This document shows positions 16,171 to 23,849 of a DNA stretch of 64,000 nt, piece by piece. This DNA is from Gammaproteobacteria bacterium UBA5078 (GTDB lineage: Bacteria; Pseudomonadota; Gammaproteobacteria; Pseudomonadales; Pseudohongiellaceae). The stretch lies in contig DIAM01000021.1 of NCBI GenBank assembly GCA_002416505.1, forward strand, positions 39,466-103,465. Reading direction: 5' to 3'. Every line of letters begins with the position of its first letter. Within the stretch, counting starts at the first letter, position 1. Under the pieces are notes generated by a model. That model saw nothing but the letters and a program-made list of their open reading frames with translations, was not told where the DNA came from and did not search any database. The translations under genes and the position numbers were made by a program.

Positions 16171-18282
16171 TCAGTCTTGAGACTTCGCCCATGCGGCGAA
16201 ACTACTGCCCTCTTTCGCTAACTTCTCTAGCAGTGGCGCTGGCTGCCAGTAGTCTGGCCCCAGCTCATTCTGGAAGCGTAGGATGGTGTCATACACTTGC
16301 TTCAGGCCAACTTGATCGGCGAAGTACATGGGGCCGCCCTTCGCGCTCGGGAATGCATAGCCATAGACATACACGATGTCGATGTCGCTTGGGCGCTGCG
16401 CGATGCCCTCCTCGAGGATTAGCGCCCCTTCGTTGATCAACGGATAGAACAGGCGCGCCACGATCTCTTCATTACTGATCTCGCGCTGTTTGACGCCATG
16501 TTTCTTCGCGTGTTCACGAATTAGTGCTTCTACTTCTGGATCGGACTGACGCGCACGGGTCTGCGGATCGTATTTGTAATACCCGGCGCCAGACTTCTGA
16601 CCAAGCCGCCCGGCCTCAACGAGCGCCGAGGCGATGCAATGTGTCACAGGGTCCATGACTTGGCCGTCAGCCTCGCGCGCCTGACGCGCCTTATAACCGA
16701 CATCCAGGCCTGCTAGATCGCTCATCGCCAGCGGTCCCATCGCCATGCCGAACTCTTCGGCGGCGGCATCGACCTGCGCAGGAGTCGCGCCATCGAGCAA
16801 CAGCATATGCGCCTGACGACCATAACCGGTGAGCATGCGATTGCCGATAAAACCATAGCAAACGCGTGATAGCGCGCAGACCTTGCCGATCTTCTTGCCA
16901 ATTTTCATGACGGTAGCCAGTACGTCATCGGAAGTCTTTTCGCAGCGCACTACTTCCAGTAGTTTCATCACGTTGGCAGGACTGAAGAAATGCATGCCAA
17001 CGACATCTTGTGGACGCTTGGTCGCCCGCGCGATGTCATCTACATCCTGATACGAGGTGTTCGAAGCGAGAATCGCGCCGGGCTTACACACGGCATCGAG
17101 CTTCGCGAATACTTCCTTCTTGATGTCGGGGTTCTCGAACACGGCCTCGATCACGAGATCGACATTGCTCAGGTCATCGTAGGAGGTAGTGCCGTCGATC
17201 AAGTTCAGACGCTGCACCATTTCCGTCTCATCCATCTTGCCCTTCTTAACGGTGATGGAGTAATTCTTGCGGATGATGTTCATGCCGCGCTCTAGGGCCT
17301 CGTCGCTGATCTCCAGCATCGTGACCGGAATCCCGACATTGGCGAAGCACATCGCGATGCCGCCGCCCATGGTGCCGCCACCGATGATGGCCACGCGCTT
17401 GATGTCGCGAACGGGCGTGTCCGCTGCTAGCCCCTTAATCTTAGCCGCCTCGCGCTCGGCGAAGAACACATGGCGCATGGCTTGGGACTGGGGCGACTGC
17501 ACGCACTCTGCGAACAAGGCGCGCTCTAACTCTAGGCCCTTGTCCATAGGGAGGTTTACCGCTCCCTCTACGCAGCTCACGATGCGGTCGGGCGCTATCT
17601 GGCCACGGGCGCGGGCCGCAAGTTTCTTACGATAGGCTTCGAAAAATCCGGGCTCGATGGTGCTAGGGTCGATGCTGATATCGCGCACTCGCTTGAGTGG
17701 GGCGCCAGAGGCCACAAGATCCTTGGCATAGGCAATCGCGCTGGACTTCAAATCATTGCCCACGACTACTTCATCGATGAGATTCATGGCGCTAGCCTGC
17801 ACCGCCCCGATGGGGTTGCCGCTCGTGATCATCTCTAGCGCAGCCTTGACTCCCGCAATGCGAGGCACACGCTGAGTGCCACCGGCACCAGGGAGGATGC
17901 CCAGCTTCACTTCCGGAAGCCCCACCTTGGCGGTGGTCACGGCACAGCGGTAATGGCATGCGAGTGCCGTCTCGAATCCGCCACCTAGTGCCGTGCCATG
18001 AATAGCGGCTACCACTAGCTTGCGGGAGTTCTCGAGGCTTGTTAGCACATCGGGAAGAGAGGGCGAGCGTGGCGGCTTGCCGAATTCGGTGATGTCCGCG
18101 CCGGCAATAAAAGTGCGGCCTGCGCAAAGCACGACCAAGGCCTCACTGGCGTCGGTCTGACCCGCAGCGATCGCGTCTTGCAAACCCTTGCGCAGCGCAT
18201 GGGACAAGGCATTGACCGGTGGGTTATCGATGGTGATTACGCCAATATTATCGATGAGCTCATAGCTGACTACAGTAGACAT
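16171..18282 (-). CDS. fadB: Bifunctional enoyl-CoA hydratase / 3-hydroxyacyl-CoA dehydrogenase
   Basis: A 703-residue multifunctional beta-oxidation enzyme. The crotonase half (1-about 190) has GRTFIAGADITEF and AIHGTALGGGFETALACHYR with an oxyanion-hole glycine, and GILPGAGGTQRVPR with a catalytic Glu region. The dehydrogenase half starts near residue 295 with VAIIGGGTMGGGIAMCFANV (NAD fold) and carries GMHFFSPANVMKLLEVV, the His-Glu dyad region, then GFIGNRML. It hydrates enoyl-CoA and oxidises the 3-hydroxyacyl-CoA. Length and order match the FadB/FadJ and peroxisomal bifunctional enzymes; I cannot decide between FadB and FadJ. The thiolase gene lies 94 bp upstream in the same orientation. 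Confidence 0.93.
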   Translation of the reverse strand: MSTVVSYELIDNIGVITIDNPPVNALSHALRKGLQDAIAAGQTDASEALVVLCAGRTFIAGADITEFGKPPRSPSLPDVLTSLENSRKLVVAAIHGTALGGGFETALACHYRCAVTTAKVGLPEVKLGILPGAGGTQRVPRIAGVKAALEMITSGNPIGAVQASAMNLIDEVVVGNDLKSSAIAYAKDLVASGAPLKRVRDISIDPSTIEPGFFEAYRKKLAARARGQIAPDRIVSCVEGAVNLPMDKGLELERALFAECVQSPQSQAMRHVFFAEREAAKIKGLAADTPVRDIKRVAIIGGGTMGGGIAMCFANVGIPVTMLEISDEALERGMNIIRKNYSITVKKGKMDETEMVQRLNLIDGTTSYDDLSNVDLVIEAVFENPDIKKEVFAKLDAVCKPGAILASNTSYQDVDDIARATKRPQDVVGMHFFSPANVMKLLEVVRCEKTSDDVLATVMKIGKKIGKVCALSRVCYGFIGNRMLTGYGRQAHMLLLDGATPAQVDAAAEEFGMAMGPLAMSDLAGLDVGYKARQAREADGQVMDPVTHCIASALVEAGRLGQKSGAGYYKYDPQTRARQSDPEVEALIREHAKKHGVKQREISNEEIVARLFYPLINEGALILEEGIAQRPSDIDIVYVYGYAFPSAKGGPMYFADQVGLKQVYDTILRFQNELGPDYWQPAPLLEKLAKEGSSFAAWAKSQD

Positions 18283-18319
18283 TCGGGATCTCCCAATGGA
18301 TTATTGCAAACAATTAACA

Positions 18320-18375
18320 AGCGCCGTATCTAAGGCGCTAACAAATAAGGCACTCACTATCGAAGCGCTAGCGCT
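18320..18375 (-). other. Hairpins between thiolase and fadB genes
   Basis: The 94-bp gap holds a 12-bp perfect palindrome AGCGCTAGCGCT (18364-18375), just after the thiolase stop, and a stem AGCGCC/GGCGCT (18320-18325 and 18334-18339) followed on the minus strand by TGTTAATTGTTT. This could be a processing or partial termination site that lowers fadB expression relative to the thiolase. Confidence 0.35.
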
Positions 18376-18376
18376 A

Positions 18377-19591
18377 TTAGTCGAGACGTTCTATGACGGC
18401 GGCGATGCCCTGCCCGATGCCGATACACAGGCTGATCAATGCGTAACGACCGCCAGTGCGCTCCAAATGGCGCAGGGTCGTGATGGCGATTCGCGCACCG
18501 GACGCACCCAAGGGATGCCCCACCGCAATGGCACCGCCGTTGGGGTTCACCCGCGGGTCGTCGAAGGCGATGTCGAGCATCTTCAGGCAGCCTAACACCT
18601 GTGTGGCGAAGGCCTCGTTAATCTCGATGACGTCCATATCGGCGAGGCTTAGCCCCGCTCGCGCCAGGGCCTTACGCCCTGCGAACACCGGCCCAAGCCC
18701 CATCACTCTTGGCTCTACCCCGGCGATAGCGCCCGCGACGATGCGCGCGCGTGGCCGGATACTGTATTTTTCACCGATGCTACGGTCGCCAATAATAAGG
18801 GCCGCGGCTCCATCGTTGATGCCCGAGGCATTGCCCGCGGTGACTACGCCGCCCTCGAACAGGGGACGCAGACCCTCTAGCGCCTGCACCGTCGAGTCCG
18901 CGCGCGGATGTTCGTCGGCGGCCACCGTCAACGCGGGTTTCTTGCGCCCTTGGGGCACATCGATTGGAATGATCTCGTCTTGGAAGAAACCGGCAAGCCG
19001 TGCCGCCTCATATTTGGCCTGCGAGGCAGCCGCGAAGACGTCGCTCGCGGCGCGGGAGATGCCGAGATCCTGCGCGATATTATCGGCAGTCTGCGGCATC
19101 GTGTCATTGCCAAAGGCTGCGGCGAAACGCGGGTTGGTGAAGCGCGCGCCTAGAGTGCTGTCGGCGATCTGTTGGCCGCGATCATAGGCCGAGGTAGCCT
19201 TGGAGAGGATGAGGGGGGCGCGACTCATGGACTCGACACCACCAGCCACGAATAGCTTACCCTCCTGACTCTTGACCCCGCGCGCGGCATCTAGCACCGC
19301 CGCAAGGCCGGAGCCACATAGGCGATTGACCGTGAGCCCGCCTACGGCATGAGGCATGCCCGCCAGCAAGGCAGCGAAACGACCCACATTGCGGCAGTCC
19401 TCGCCCGCTTGATTGGTGTTGCCCATGATGACGTCTTCATAGGCTTCCAGTGGAAAGTCGTTGCGCCCGACCACAGACTTGATGATGTGCGCTAGCAGGT
19501 CATCGGGGCGCACTGGAGCCAGCACTCCACCCTGTCGCCCAAACGCACTCCTGCCGCCATCGTAGATAAATGCTTGTTCCGAATCCGTCAT
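18377..19591 (-). CDS. fadA: Acetyl-CoA C-acyltransferase (thiolase)
   Basis: A 404-residue thiolase. The acyl-accepting Cys is in VNRLCGSGLAAVLDAARGV (about residue 92), the GGVESMSRAP stretch follows, the active-site His is in GGAIAVGHPLGASGARI, and the second Cys is in LISLCIGIGQGIA. It releases acetyl-CoA in the last step of each beta-oxidation round, using the 3-ketoacyl-CoA made by the adjacent fadB-like protein. It is the first gene of a fadA-fadB-adh operon and diverges from an acyl-CoA dehydrogenase gene across a 341-bp region. Confidence 0.93.
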   Translation of the reverse strand: MTDSEQAFIYDGGRSAFGRQGGVLAPVRPDDLLAHIIKSVVGRNDFPLEAYEDVIMGNTNQAGEDCRNVGRFAALLAGMPHAVGGLTVNRLCGSGLAAVLDAARGVKSQEGKLFVAGGVESMSRAPLILSKATSAYDRGQQIADSTLGARFTNPRFAAAFGNDTMPQTADNIAQDLGISRAASDVFAAASQAKYEAARLAGFFQDEIIPIDVPQGRKKPALTVAADEHPRADSTVQALEGLRPLFEGGVVTAGNASGINDGAAALIIGDRSIGEKYSIRPRARIVAGAIAGVEPRVMGLGPVFAGRKALARAGLSLADMDVIEINEAFATQVLGCLKMLDIAFDDPRVNPNGGAIAVGHPLGASGARIAITTLRHLERTGGRYALISLCIGIGQGIAAVIERLD

Positions 19592-19932
19592 ATACTCGCT
19601 CTCTCTAATGCATCACAAACAATTTGCGTAGGAGGGGAAATGCGAACACAAGTTGCTGCGCGCTGGCAGCAACTGTACAAAGCTGGACATACCCTCGTAG
19701 TCTCCCCTGCGCGACTACGTGGTAGCAGCGACTCGAAGAAGCGCAGACTCGACATCCCATCGAGTCTACTGCACCTTCGCAAAGCTGCTCCCCTAGCCAA
19801 CCGGTCAGTGCCAGATTCGCTATGGGGCAGTCATGGTAGCACAGGGTATAAAGAGGTGGAATTCGCTTCGAGCAGACTTTAAGCTCTACCTCGTATGTGT
19901 ATGTTTGGGGGAATTCATTTAGAGGAAAACGC
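19592..19932. promoter_or_regulatory. Divergent control region with three perfect hairpins
   Basis: This 341-bp region separates the thiolase and acyl-CoA dehydrogenase genes. It contains three perfect stem-loops in 117 bp: AGTTGCTG/CAGCAACT (19651-19674), CGTAGTC/GACTACG (19696-19719) and AGACTCGA/TCGAGTCT (19745-19767). On the plus strand a very strong Shine-Dalgarno (AGGAGGGG, 19630-19637) precedes an ATG at 19640. Promoters for both flanking genes must be here; no clear hexamer pair stood out. Confidence 0.45.
19640..19882 (+). CDS. Possible small protein, unverified
   Basis: An 80-codon frame starting MRTQVAARWQQLYKAGHTLV and ending TAA 19882, with AGGAGGGG 2-3 bp before its ATG. It does not resemble a family I know, is basic in its middle (SSDSKKRR) and overlaps three strong stem-loops, so the DNA may be constrained as RNA rather than protein. 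The Shine-Dalgarno is the only positive evidence. Confidence 0.2.
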   Translation: MRTQVAARWQQLYKAGHTLVVSPARLRGSSDSKKRRLDIPSSLLHLRKAAPLANRSVPDSLWGSHGSTGYKEVEFASSRL

Positions 19933-21081
19933 ATGATTCGTGACCAAGAACTACTCGATCAACTTATCAATATGGTGGATCGTTTCGTCAAAGAACGCCT
20001 AGTGCCTGCCGAGCAGGAAGTGGCCGAGAACTATCAAATTCCGGATGAAATAGTTCGTGAAATGAAAGACTTAGGGCTATTCGGGATGACCATACCCGAG
20101 GAATATGGTGGCCTAGGCCTGACGATGGAAGAAGAGATCTATGTGGCCATGGCGCTAGGGCGCACCAGCCCCGCATTCCGCTCCATTCTCGGCACTAATA
20201 ATGGTATCGGCTCCGCCGCCGTAGTATTCGACGGCACCGAGGAGCAGAAGCAACGCTTCCTCCCCAAATATGCCAGCGGCGAGTGGGTTGGCTGTTTCTG
20301 CCTCACCGAACCCGACGTGGGCTCCGATGCGGGCTCTGTGAAGACCACGGCCCGACGCGAGGGCGATTTCTACGTGATCAATGGCACTAAGCGCTACATC
20401 ACCAATGGCCCGGTAGCGGACACCTTCAACGTCATGGCGCGCACGGATCCCAAGATCAAGGGCGCGCGCGGCATCTCGGCATTCATCGTCGAGAAGGGCA
20501 CCCCTGGCATCTCCCTCGGCGCGGTGGATCGTAAAATGGGACAGGCAGGCTCTTTGACCTGTGACGTGATTTTCGAAGACTGCAAGGTGCCGGCAGAGAA
20601 TCTGATCGGCGCAGAGGGCCAGGGTTTTATTACCGCCATGAAGGTTCTCGACCGTGGCCGCCTGCACATCTCCGGCGTAAGCGTCGGCGTATCCGAGCGG
20701 CTCATCGAAGATGCGCTGGAATTCGCCATGAACCGCAAGCAATTCGGCGTGCCAATCTGCGACCATCAGCTCATCCAAGCCATGCTGGCGGACTCCAAGA
20801 CCGAATCCTATGCGGCGCGCTGCATGGTCATAGAGACCGCGAGAAAACGCGATGCTGGCGAGAATGTCAGTACGGAGTCTGCCGCCTGCAAGCTGTTTGC
20901 CACAGAGATGGTCGGCCGCGTTGCGGATCGCGCCGTGCAAATCCATGGGGGCGCCGGCTATATTTCGGAGTATGCTGTCGAGCGCTTCTATAGAGACGTG
21001 CGCCTATTCCGCCTCTACGAGGGCACTAGTCAGATTCAACAATTGATTATTGCCCGCAATATGATCAAGGCGGCCAGCTAG
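19933..21081 (+). CDS. Acyl-CoA dehydrogenase (canonical catalytic Glu)
   Basis: A 382-residue ACAD from ATG 19933 (MIRDQELLDQ), with GAGGA about 6 bp upstream. It shows FGMTIPEEYGGLGLT, CLTEPDVGSDAGSVKT for FAD/substrate binding, and the C-terminal FRLYEGTSQIQQLIIARNMI with the standard catalytic Glu. It oxidises acyl-CoA to trans-2-enoyl-CoA, passing electrons to ETF. It is divergent from the fadA-fadB operon, so it likely supplies the first oxidation step for those enzymes. Chain length cannot be predicted, but the sequence looks like the general short/medium-chain type. Confidence 0.9.
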   Translation: MIRDQELLDQLINMVDRFVKERLVPAEQEVAENYQIPDEIVREMKDLGLFGMTIPEEYGGLGLTMEEEIYVAMALGRTSPAFRSILGTNNGIGSAAVVFDGTEEQKQRFLPKYASGEWVGCFCLTEPDVGSDAGSVKTTARREGDFYVINGTKRYITNGPVADTFNVMARTDPKIKGARGISAFIVEKGTPGISLGAVDRKMGQAGSLTCDVIFEDCKVPAENLIGAEGQGFITAMKVLDRGRLHISGVSVGVSERLIEDALEFAMNRKQFGVPICDHQLIQAMLADSKTESYAARCMVIETARKRDAGENVSTESAACKLFATEMVGRVADRAVQIHGGAGYISEYAVERFYRDVRLFRLYEGTSQIQQLIIARNMIKAAS

Positions 21082-21149
21082 GGACAGACACTGCCCGCTC
21101 TTTATGACATCGATGCTCACCAGCCGTTTCTAGGAAATACCACGACAAT

Positions 21150-21911
21150 ATGCAAAAAAATGCCTTTCGGATTCTCAGCCTCAACATCCACAAAGGCTTT
21201 GCGCTAGGTCCGAAGCGGCTGGTGCTTCACAAGATCCGCGAATGCCTGCGCGACAGTGGCGCGAGCATCGTGTTCCTACAGGAGGTGGTGGGAGCCAACG
21301 ACAAGCATCGGAAAAATTTGGCGGCCTGGCCTACCGAGTCGCAACTCGAATTCCTCGCCGACACGGTGTGGCATCACCACGCCTACGGCAAGAATGCGAT
21401 CTATCAACACGGCCACCACGGCAATGCCATTCTCAGTGCGCTGCCCTTCGAGCGCTGGGACAATATCGATGCCTCGATCCTGAGCTTCTCGCAGCGCGGC
21501 TTCCTGCATGGCACCATCGCGGGCAACTTGCATCTGATATGCGTACACTTGGGTTTGTTCGAGCGCGAGCGCGCCCTGCAAGTCGCCCATTTGATCGACT
21601 ATATTCACCGCACCGTCCCCGCACACGAACCCTTGATTCTGGCTGGGGATTTCAACGACTGGCGTCTGCAGTCGCACAAACGCCTGACGCAAATGTTAAA
21701 CCTGCGTGAAGTACATGAATGCGCCACCGGTCGCCTCGCGCGCACCTTTCCCGCATTCCTGCCACTGCTCCCCATGGATAGAATCTATGTGCGCGGCTTA
21801 GAGATCGCGCACTGCGAGAGCACCGCGGGCAGCCACTGGCGCGACTTCTCGGACCATAAGGCCTTAATCGCCGATCTCACTATCGATAGCGAAGAAAGGG
21901 ACAGCTCATGA
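21150..21911 (+). CDS. Endonuclease/exonuclease/phosphatase family protein
   Basis: A 253-residue EEP-fold hydrolase. Motifs are ILSLNIHKGF (metal-binding Asn), VFLQEVVG (catalytic Glu), CVHLGLFERER, ILAGDFNDWR (Asp-Phe-Asn) and a terminal HWRDFSDHKALIADL (Ser-Asp-His). The family includes DNA repair nucleases and phospholipid phosphodiesterases. No signal peptide is evident. Its stop overlaps the start of the cardiolipin synthase gene as ATGA (21908-21911), and this tight coupling suggests a membrane-lipid role rather than DNA repair, by inference. Confidence 0.88.
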   Translation: MQKNAFRILSLNIHKGFALGPKRLVLHKIRECLRDSGASIVFLQEVVGANDKHRKNLAAWPTESQLEFLADTVWHHHAYGKNAIYQHGHHGNAILSALPFERWDNIDASILSFSQRGFLHGTIAGNLHLICVHLGLFERERALQVAHLIDYIHRTVPAHEPLILAGDFNDWRLQSHKRLTQMLNLREVHECATGRLARTFPAFLPLLPMDRIYVRGLEIAHCESTAGSHWRDFSDHKALIADLTIDSEERDSS

Positions 21912-23326
21912 ACTGGGAACAGAACCTACTGTGGTTTATTCCACCGCTCCACATCATGATGGCCATACTCGCCTCGGGCCACGCCCTGCTTAACAAGTCC
22001 GACTCTCGCGGCGCCTTCGGCTGGATCGCCCTGTGCATCATCCTCCCCCTAGCCGGGCCAATTATTTACCTCATCTTCGGCATCAATCGAGTGCACTCGG
22101 CGGCACACCGTGACTACATCACCAAGCTGAGCAGAGACTCGACCGACATGATCACCGAGCCCGATGACACCGATTTTCGCCCACTGTCGATGGTCGGCGA
22201 GAACATCGTCAAGAAAGGGCTTAGCTCCTGTGACGAGGTGCTGGCATTGGAGAACGGCGAGACTATCTACCCCGCCATGCTAGAGGCGATAAACAACGCC
22301 AAGCAGTACGTGCTGTTGTGCACCTATATCTTCGATCGCGACGACACAGGCCGACAATTCATCGAGGCCCTCGTGGCGGCGAAAAATCGCGGACTAGAGG
22401 TGAAAGTCATCGTCGATGGCATGGGCGAGTGGATGAGCCTGCGCCGCATCGGCACCATATTGAGACGGCATAAGATTGAGTTCGCTCGCTTCAACCCCAT
22501 CACACTACTGCCACCGTCTTTAAATCTGAATATGCGTAGTCACCGCAAGATGTTGATCGTCGACGATCTCTACGCCTTCACCGGTGGCGCCAATATCGGC
22601 GACAGGCACCTAGCGCTGCGCGACGACAACGTCCACAGGGTTTTGGATATCCATTTCCGCCTGCAGGGCCGCATAGTCGACGATTTGGAATGGGCCTTCC
22701 GGCGCGACTGGTACTATTGCACCGGCACCCGTGACGTGAGTCCGTATCTGAATAGCAACCCCAATAAGAGCAAGGCGCCCGTGTGGAGCAGGCTAGTGCT
22801 CGATGGGCCTAATAAAGCCCTAGACCGGCTCAACGACTTGATGCTGGGGGTTATCAGCTCCGCGCGCCATCGGGTCTGGATCATGACACCCTATTTCCTG
22901 CCCACCCAAGATCTGATAGGCGCCTTGATTGCTGCTCATCTGCGTGGCGTAGACGTGCAAATCCTCCTGCCAGGGGAGAACAATATCAAGCCCGCACACT
23001 GGGCCACGCGCAATATGTTGCGCCTGATTCTAGAGAACGATCTCTACATCGCCTATCAAGGCTCGCCCTTTATTCACTCGAAAATCATGCTGATCGACGA
23101 CCAATACTCCTTGATTGGCTCGGCCAATATGGACCCCCGCAGCCTACGCCTAAACTACGAGCTAGCGGTGGAGTTGTTTAGCACAAAGACCAACCAGCAA
23201 TTGAGCGAATACTTCCTGAGGCGGCGAGCTAATGCGACGCAGGTAACTAGGCAGGAGATAGCCAACCGCTCGCTTCCCGTGCGCCTGCGCGACGCCTTCG
23301 CATGGCTTTTCTCACCTTATCTGTAG
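21908..23326 (+). CDS. cls: Cardiolipin synthase (phospholipase D family)
   Basis: A 472-residue enzyme with two N-terminal membrane helices (WFIPPLHIMMAILASGHALL and FGWIALCIILPLAGPIIYLI), then two phospholipase D domains whose HKD motifs are HRKMLIVDDLYAFTGGANIG (about 213-232) and HSKIMLIDDQYSLIGSANMD (about 388-407). It condenses phosphatidyl groups to make cardiolipin at the inner membrane. Length equals bacterial ClsA (about 480). It is translationally coupled to the EEP-family gene upstream. Confidence 0.93.
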   Translation: MNWEQNLLWFIPPLHIMMAILASGHALLNKSDSRGAFGWIALCIILPLAGPIIYLIFGINRVHSAAHRDYITKLSRDSTDMITEPDDTDFRPLSMVGENIVKKGLSSCDEVLALENGETIYPAMLEAINNAKQYVLLCTYIFDRDDTGRQFIEALVAAKNRGLEVKVIVDGMGEWMSLRRIGTILRRHKIEFARFNPITLLPPSLNLNMRSHRKMLIVDDLYAFTGGANIGDRHLALRDDNVHRVLDIHFRLQGRIVDDLEWAFRRDWYYCTGTRDVSPYLNSNPNKSKAPVWSRLVLDGPNKALDRLNDLMLGVISSARHRVWIMTPYFLPTQDLIGALIAAHLRGVDVQILLPGENNIKPAHWATRNMLRLILENDLYIAYQGSPFIHSKIMLIDDQYSLIGSANMDPRSLRLNYELAVELFSTKTNQQLSEYFLRRRANATQVTRQEIANRSLPVRLRDAFAWLFSPYL

Positions 23327-23403
23327 GCACACGTTAATTCACATTACGCGCGCGCCTTGGTGATACACTGGGGATGTAACTTGATTAATTAGAGGAGTGA
23401 ATC

Positions 23404-23841
23404 ATGAGCACATATCAGAATATTTTGGTCGCTATCGATTTATCAAACGAGTCCGAAAAAGTCATTAAACGCGCGAAGAAATTAGCCGGCGGTGACTCCA
23501 AGAAACTGCAACTCATCCATGTGGTCGAGCCGATAGCAGCCGCCTACCCCATCGATGCCTACGCTATCAATATCAGCAAGATGCAGGAAGAGGCGATGCA
23601 GATCGCCAAAGACCGCCTTGCCGATATCGGCAAGGAGTGCGCGATAAGCGCGGGACAGCAACACGTAGTCGTAGGCTCGGCCGCCACCGAGATTCGCAGC
23701 ATGGCGCAGGAGTTAGGCGCCGACCTTATCGTGATCGGCAGCCACGGTCGCTCGGGCTGGAAATTACTGCTTGGCTCCACCGCAAACAAGGTATTACACG
23801 GCTCCGAATGCGACATCTTAACCGTCCACGTTGGTGATTGA
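23404..23841 (+). CDS. Universal stress protein (UspA family)
   Basis: A 145-residue single-domain Usp protein starting MSTYQNILVAIDLSNESEKV. The ATP-binding motif G-2x-G-9x-G-S/T is visible in GSHGRSGWKLLLGSTANKVL near the C-terminus. Such proteins accumulate in stationary phase or stress. A good ribosome-binding site (AGAGGAG) lies 6-7 bp before ATG 23404. The fadH gene starts 8 bp after its stop, so the two are likely expressed together. Confidence 0.92.
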   Translation: MSTYQNILVAIDLSNESEKVIKRAKKLAGGDSKKLQLIHVVEPIAAAYPIDAYAINISKMQEEAMQIAKDRLADIGKECAISAGQQHVVVGSAATEIRSMAQELGADLIVIGSHGRSGWKLLLGSTANKVLHGSECDILTVHVGD

Positions 23842-23849
23842 GGCTGAAC

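Noticed and set aside
18456..19187. 243-codon plus-strand frame
   Set aside because: Antisense shadow of the thiolase gene, with low-complexity Ala/Arg/Pro-rich content.
20155..20946. 263-codon open frame on the minus strand
   Set aside because: It is exactly antisense to the acyl-CoA dehydrogenase at 19933-21081, lacks family features, and arises from high-GC third-position bias.
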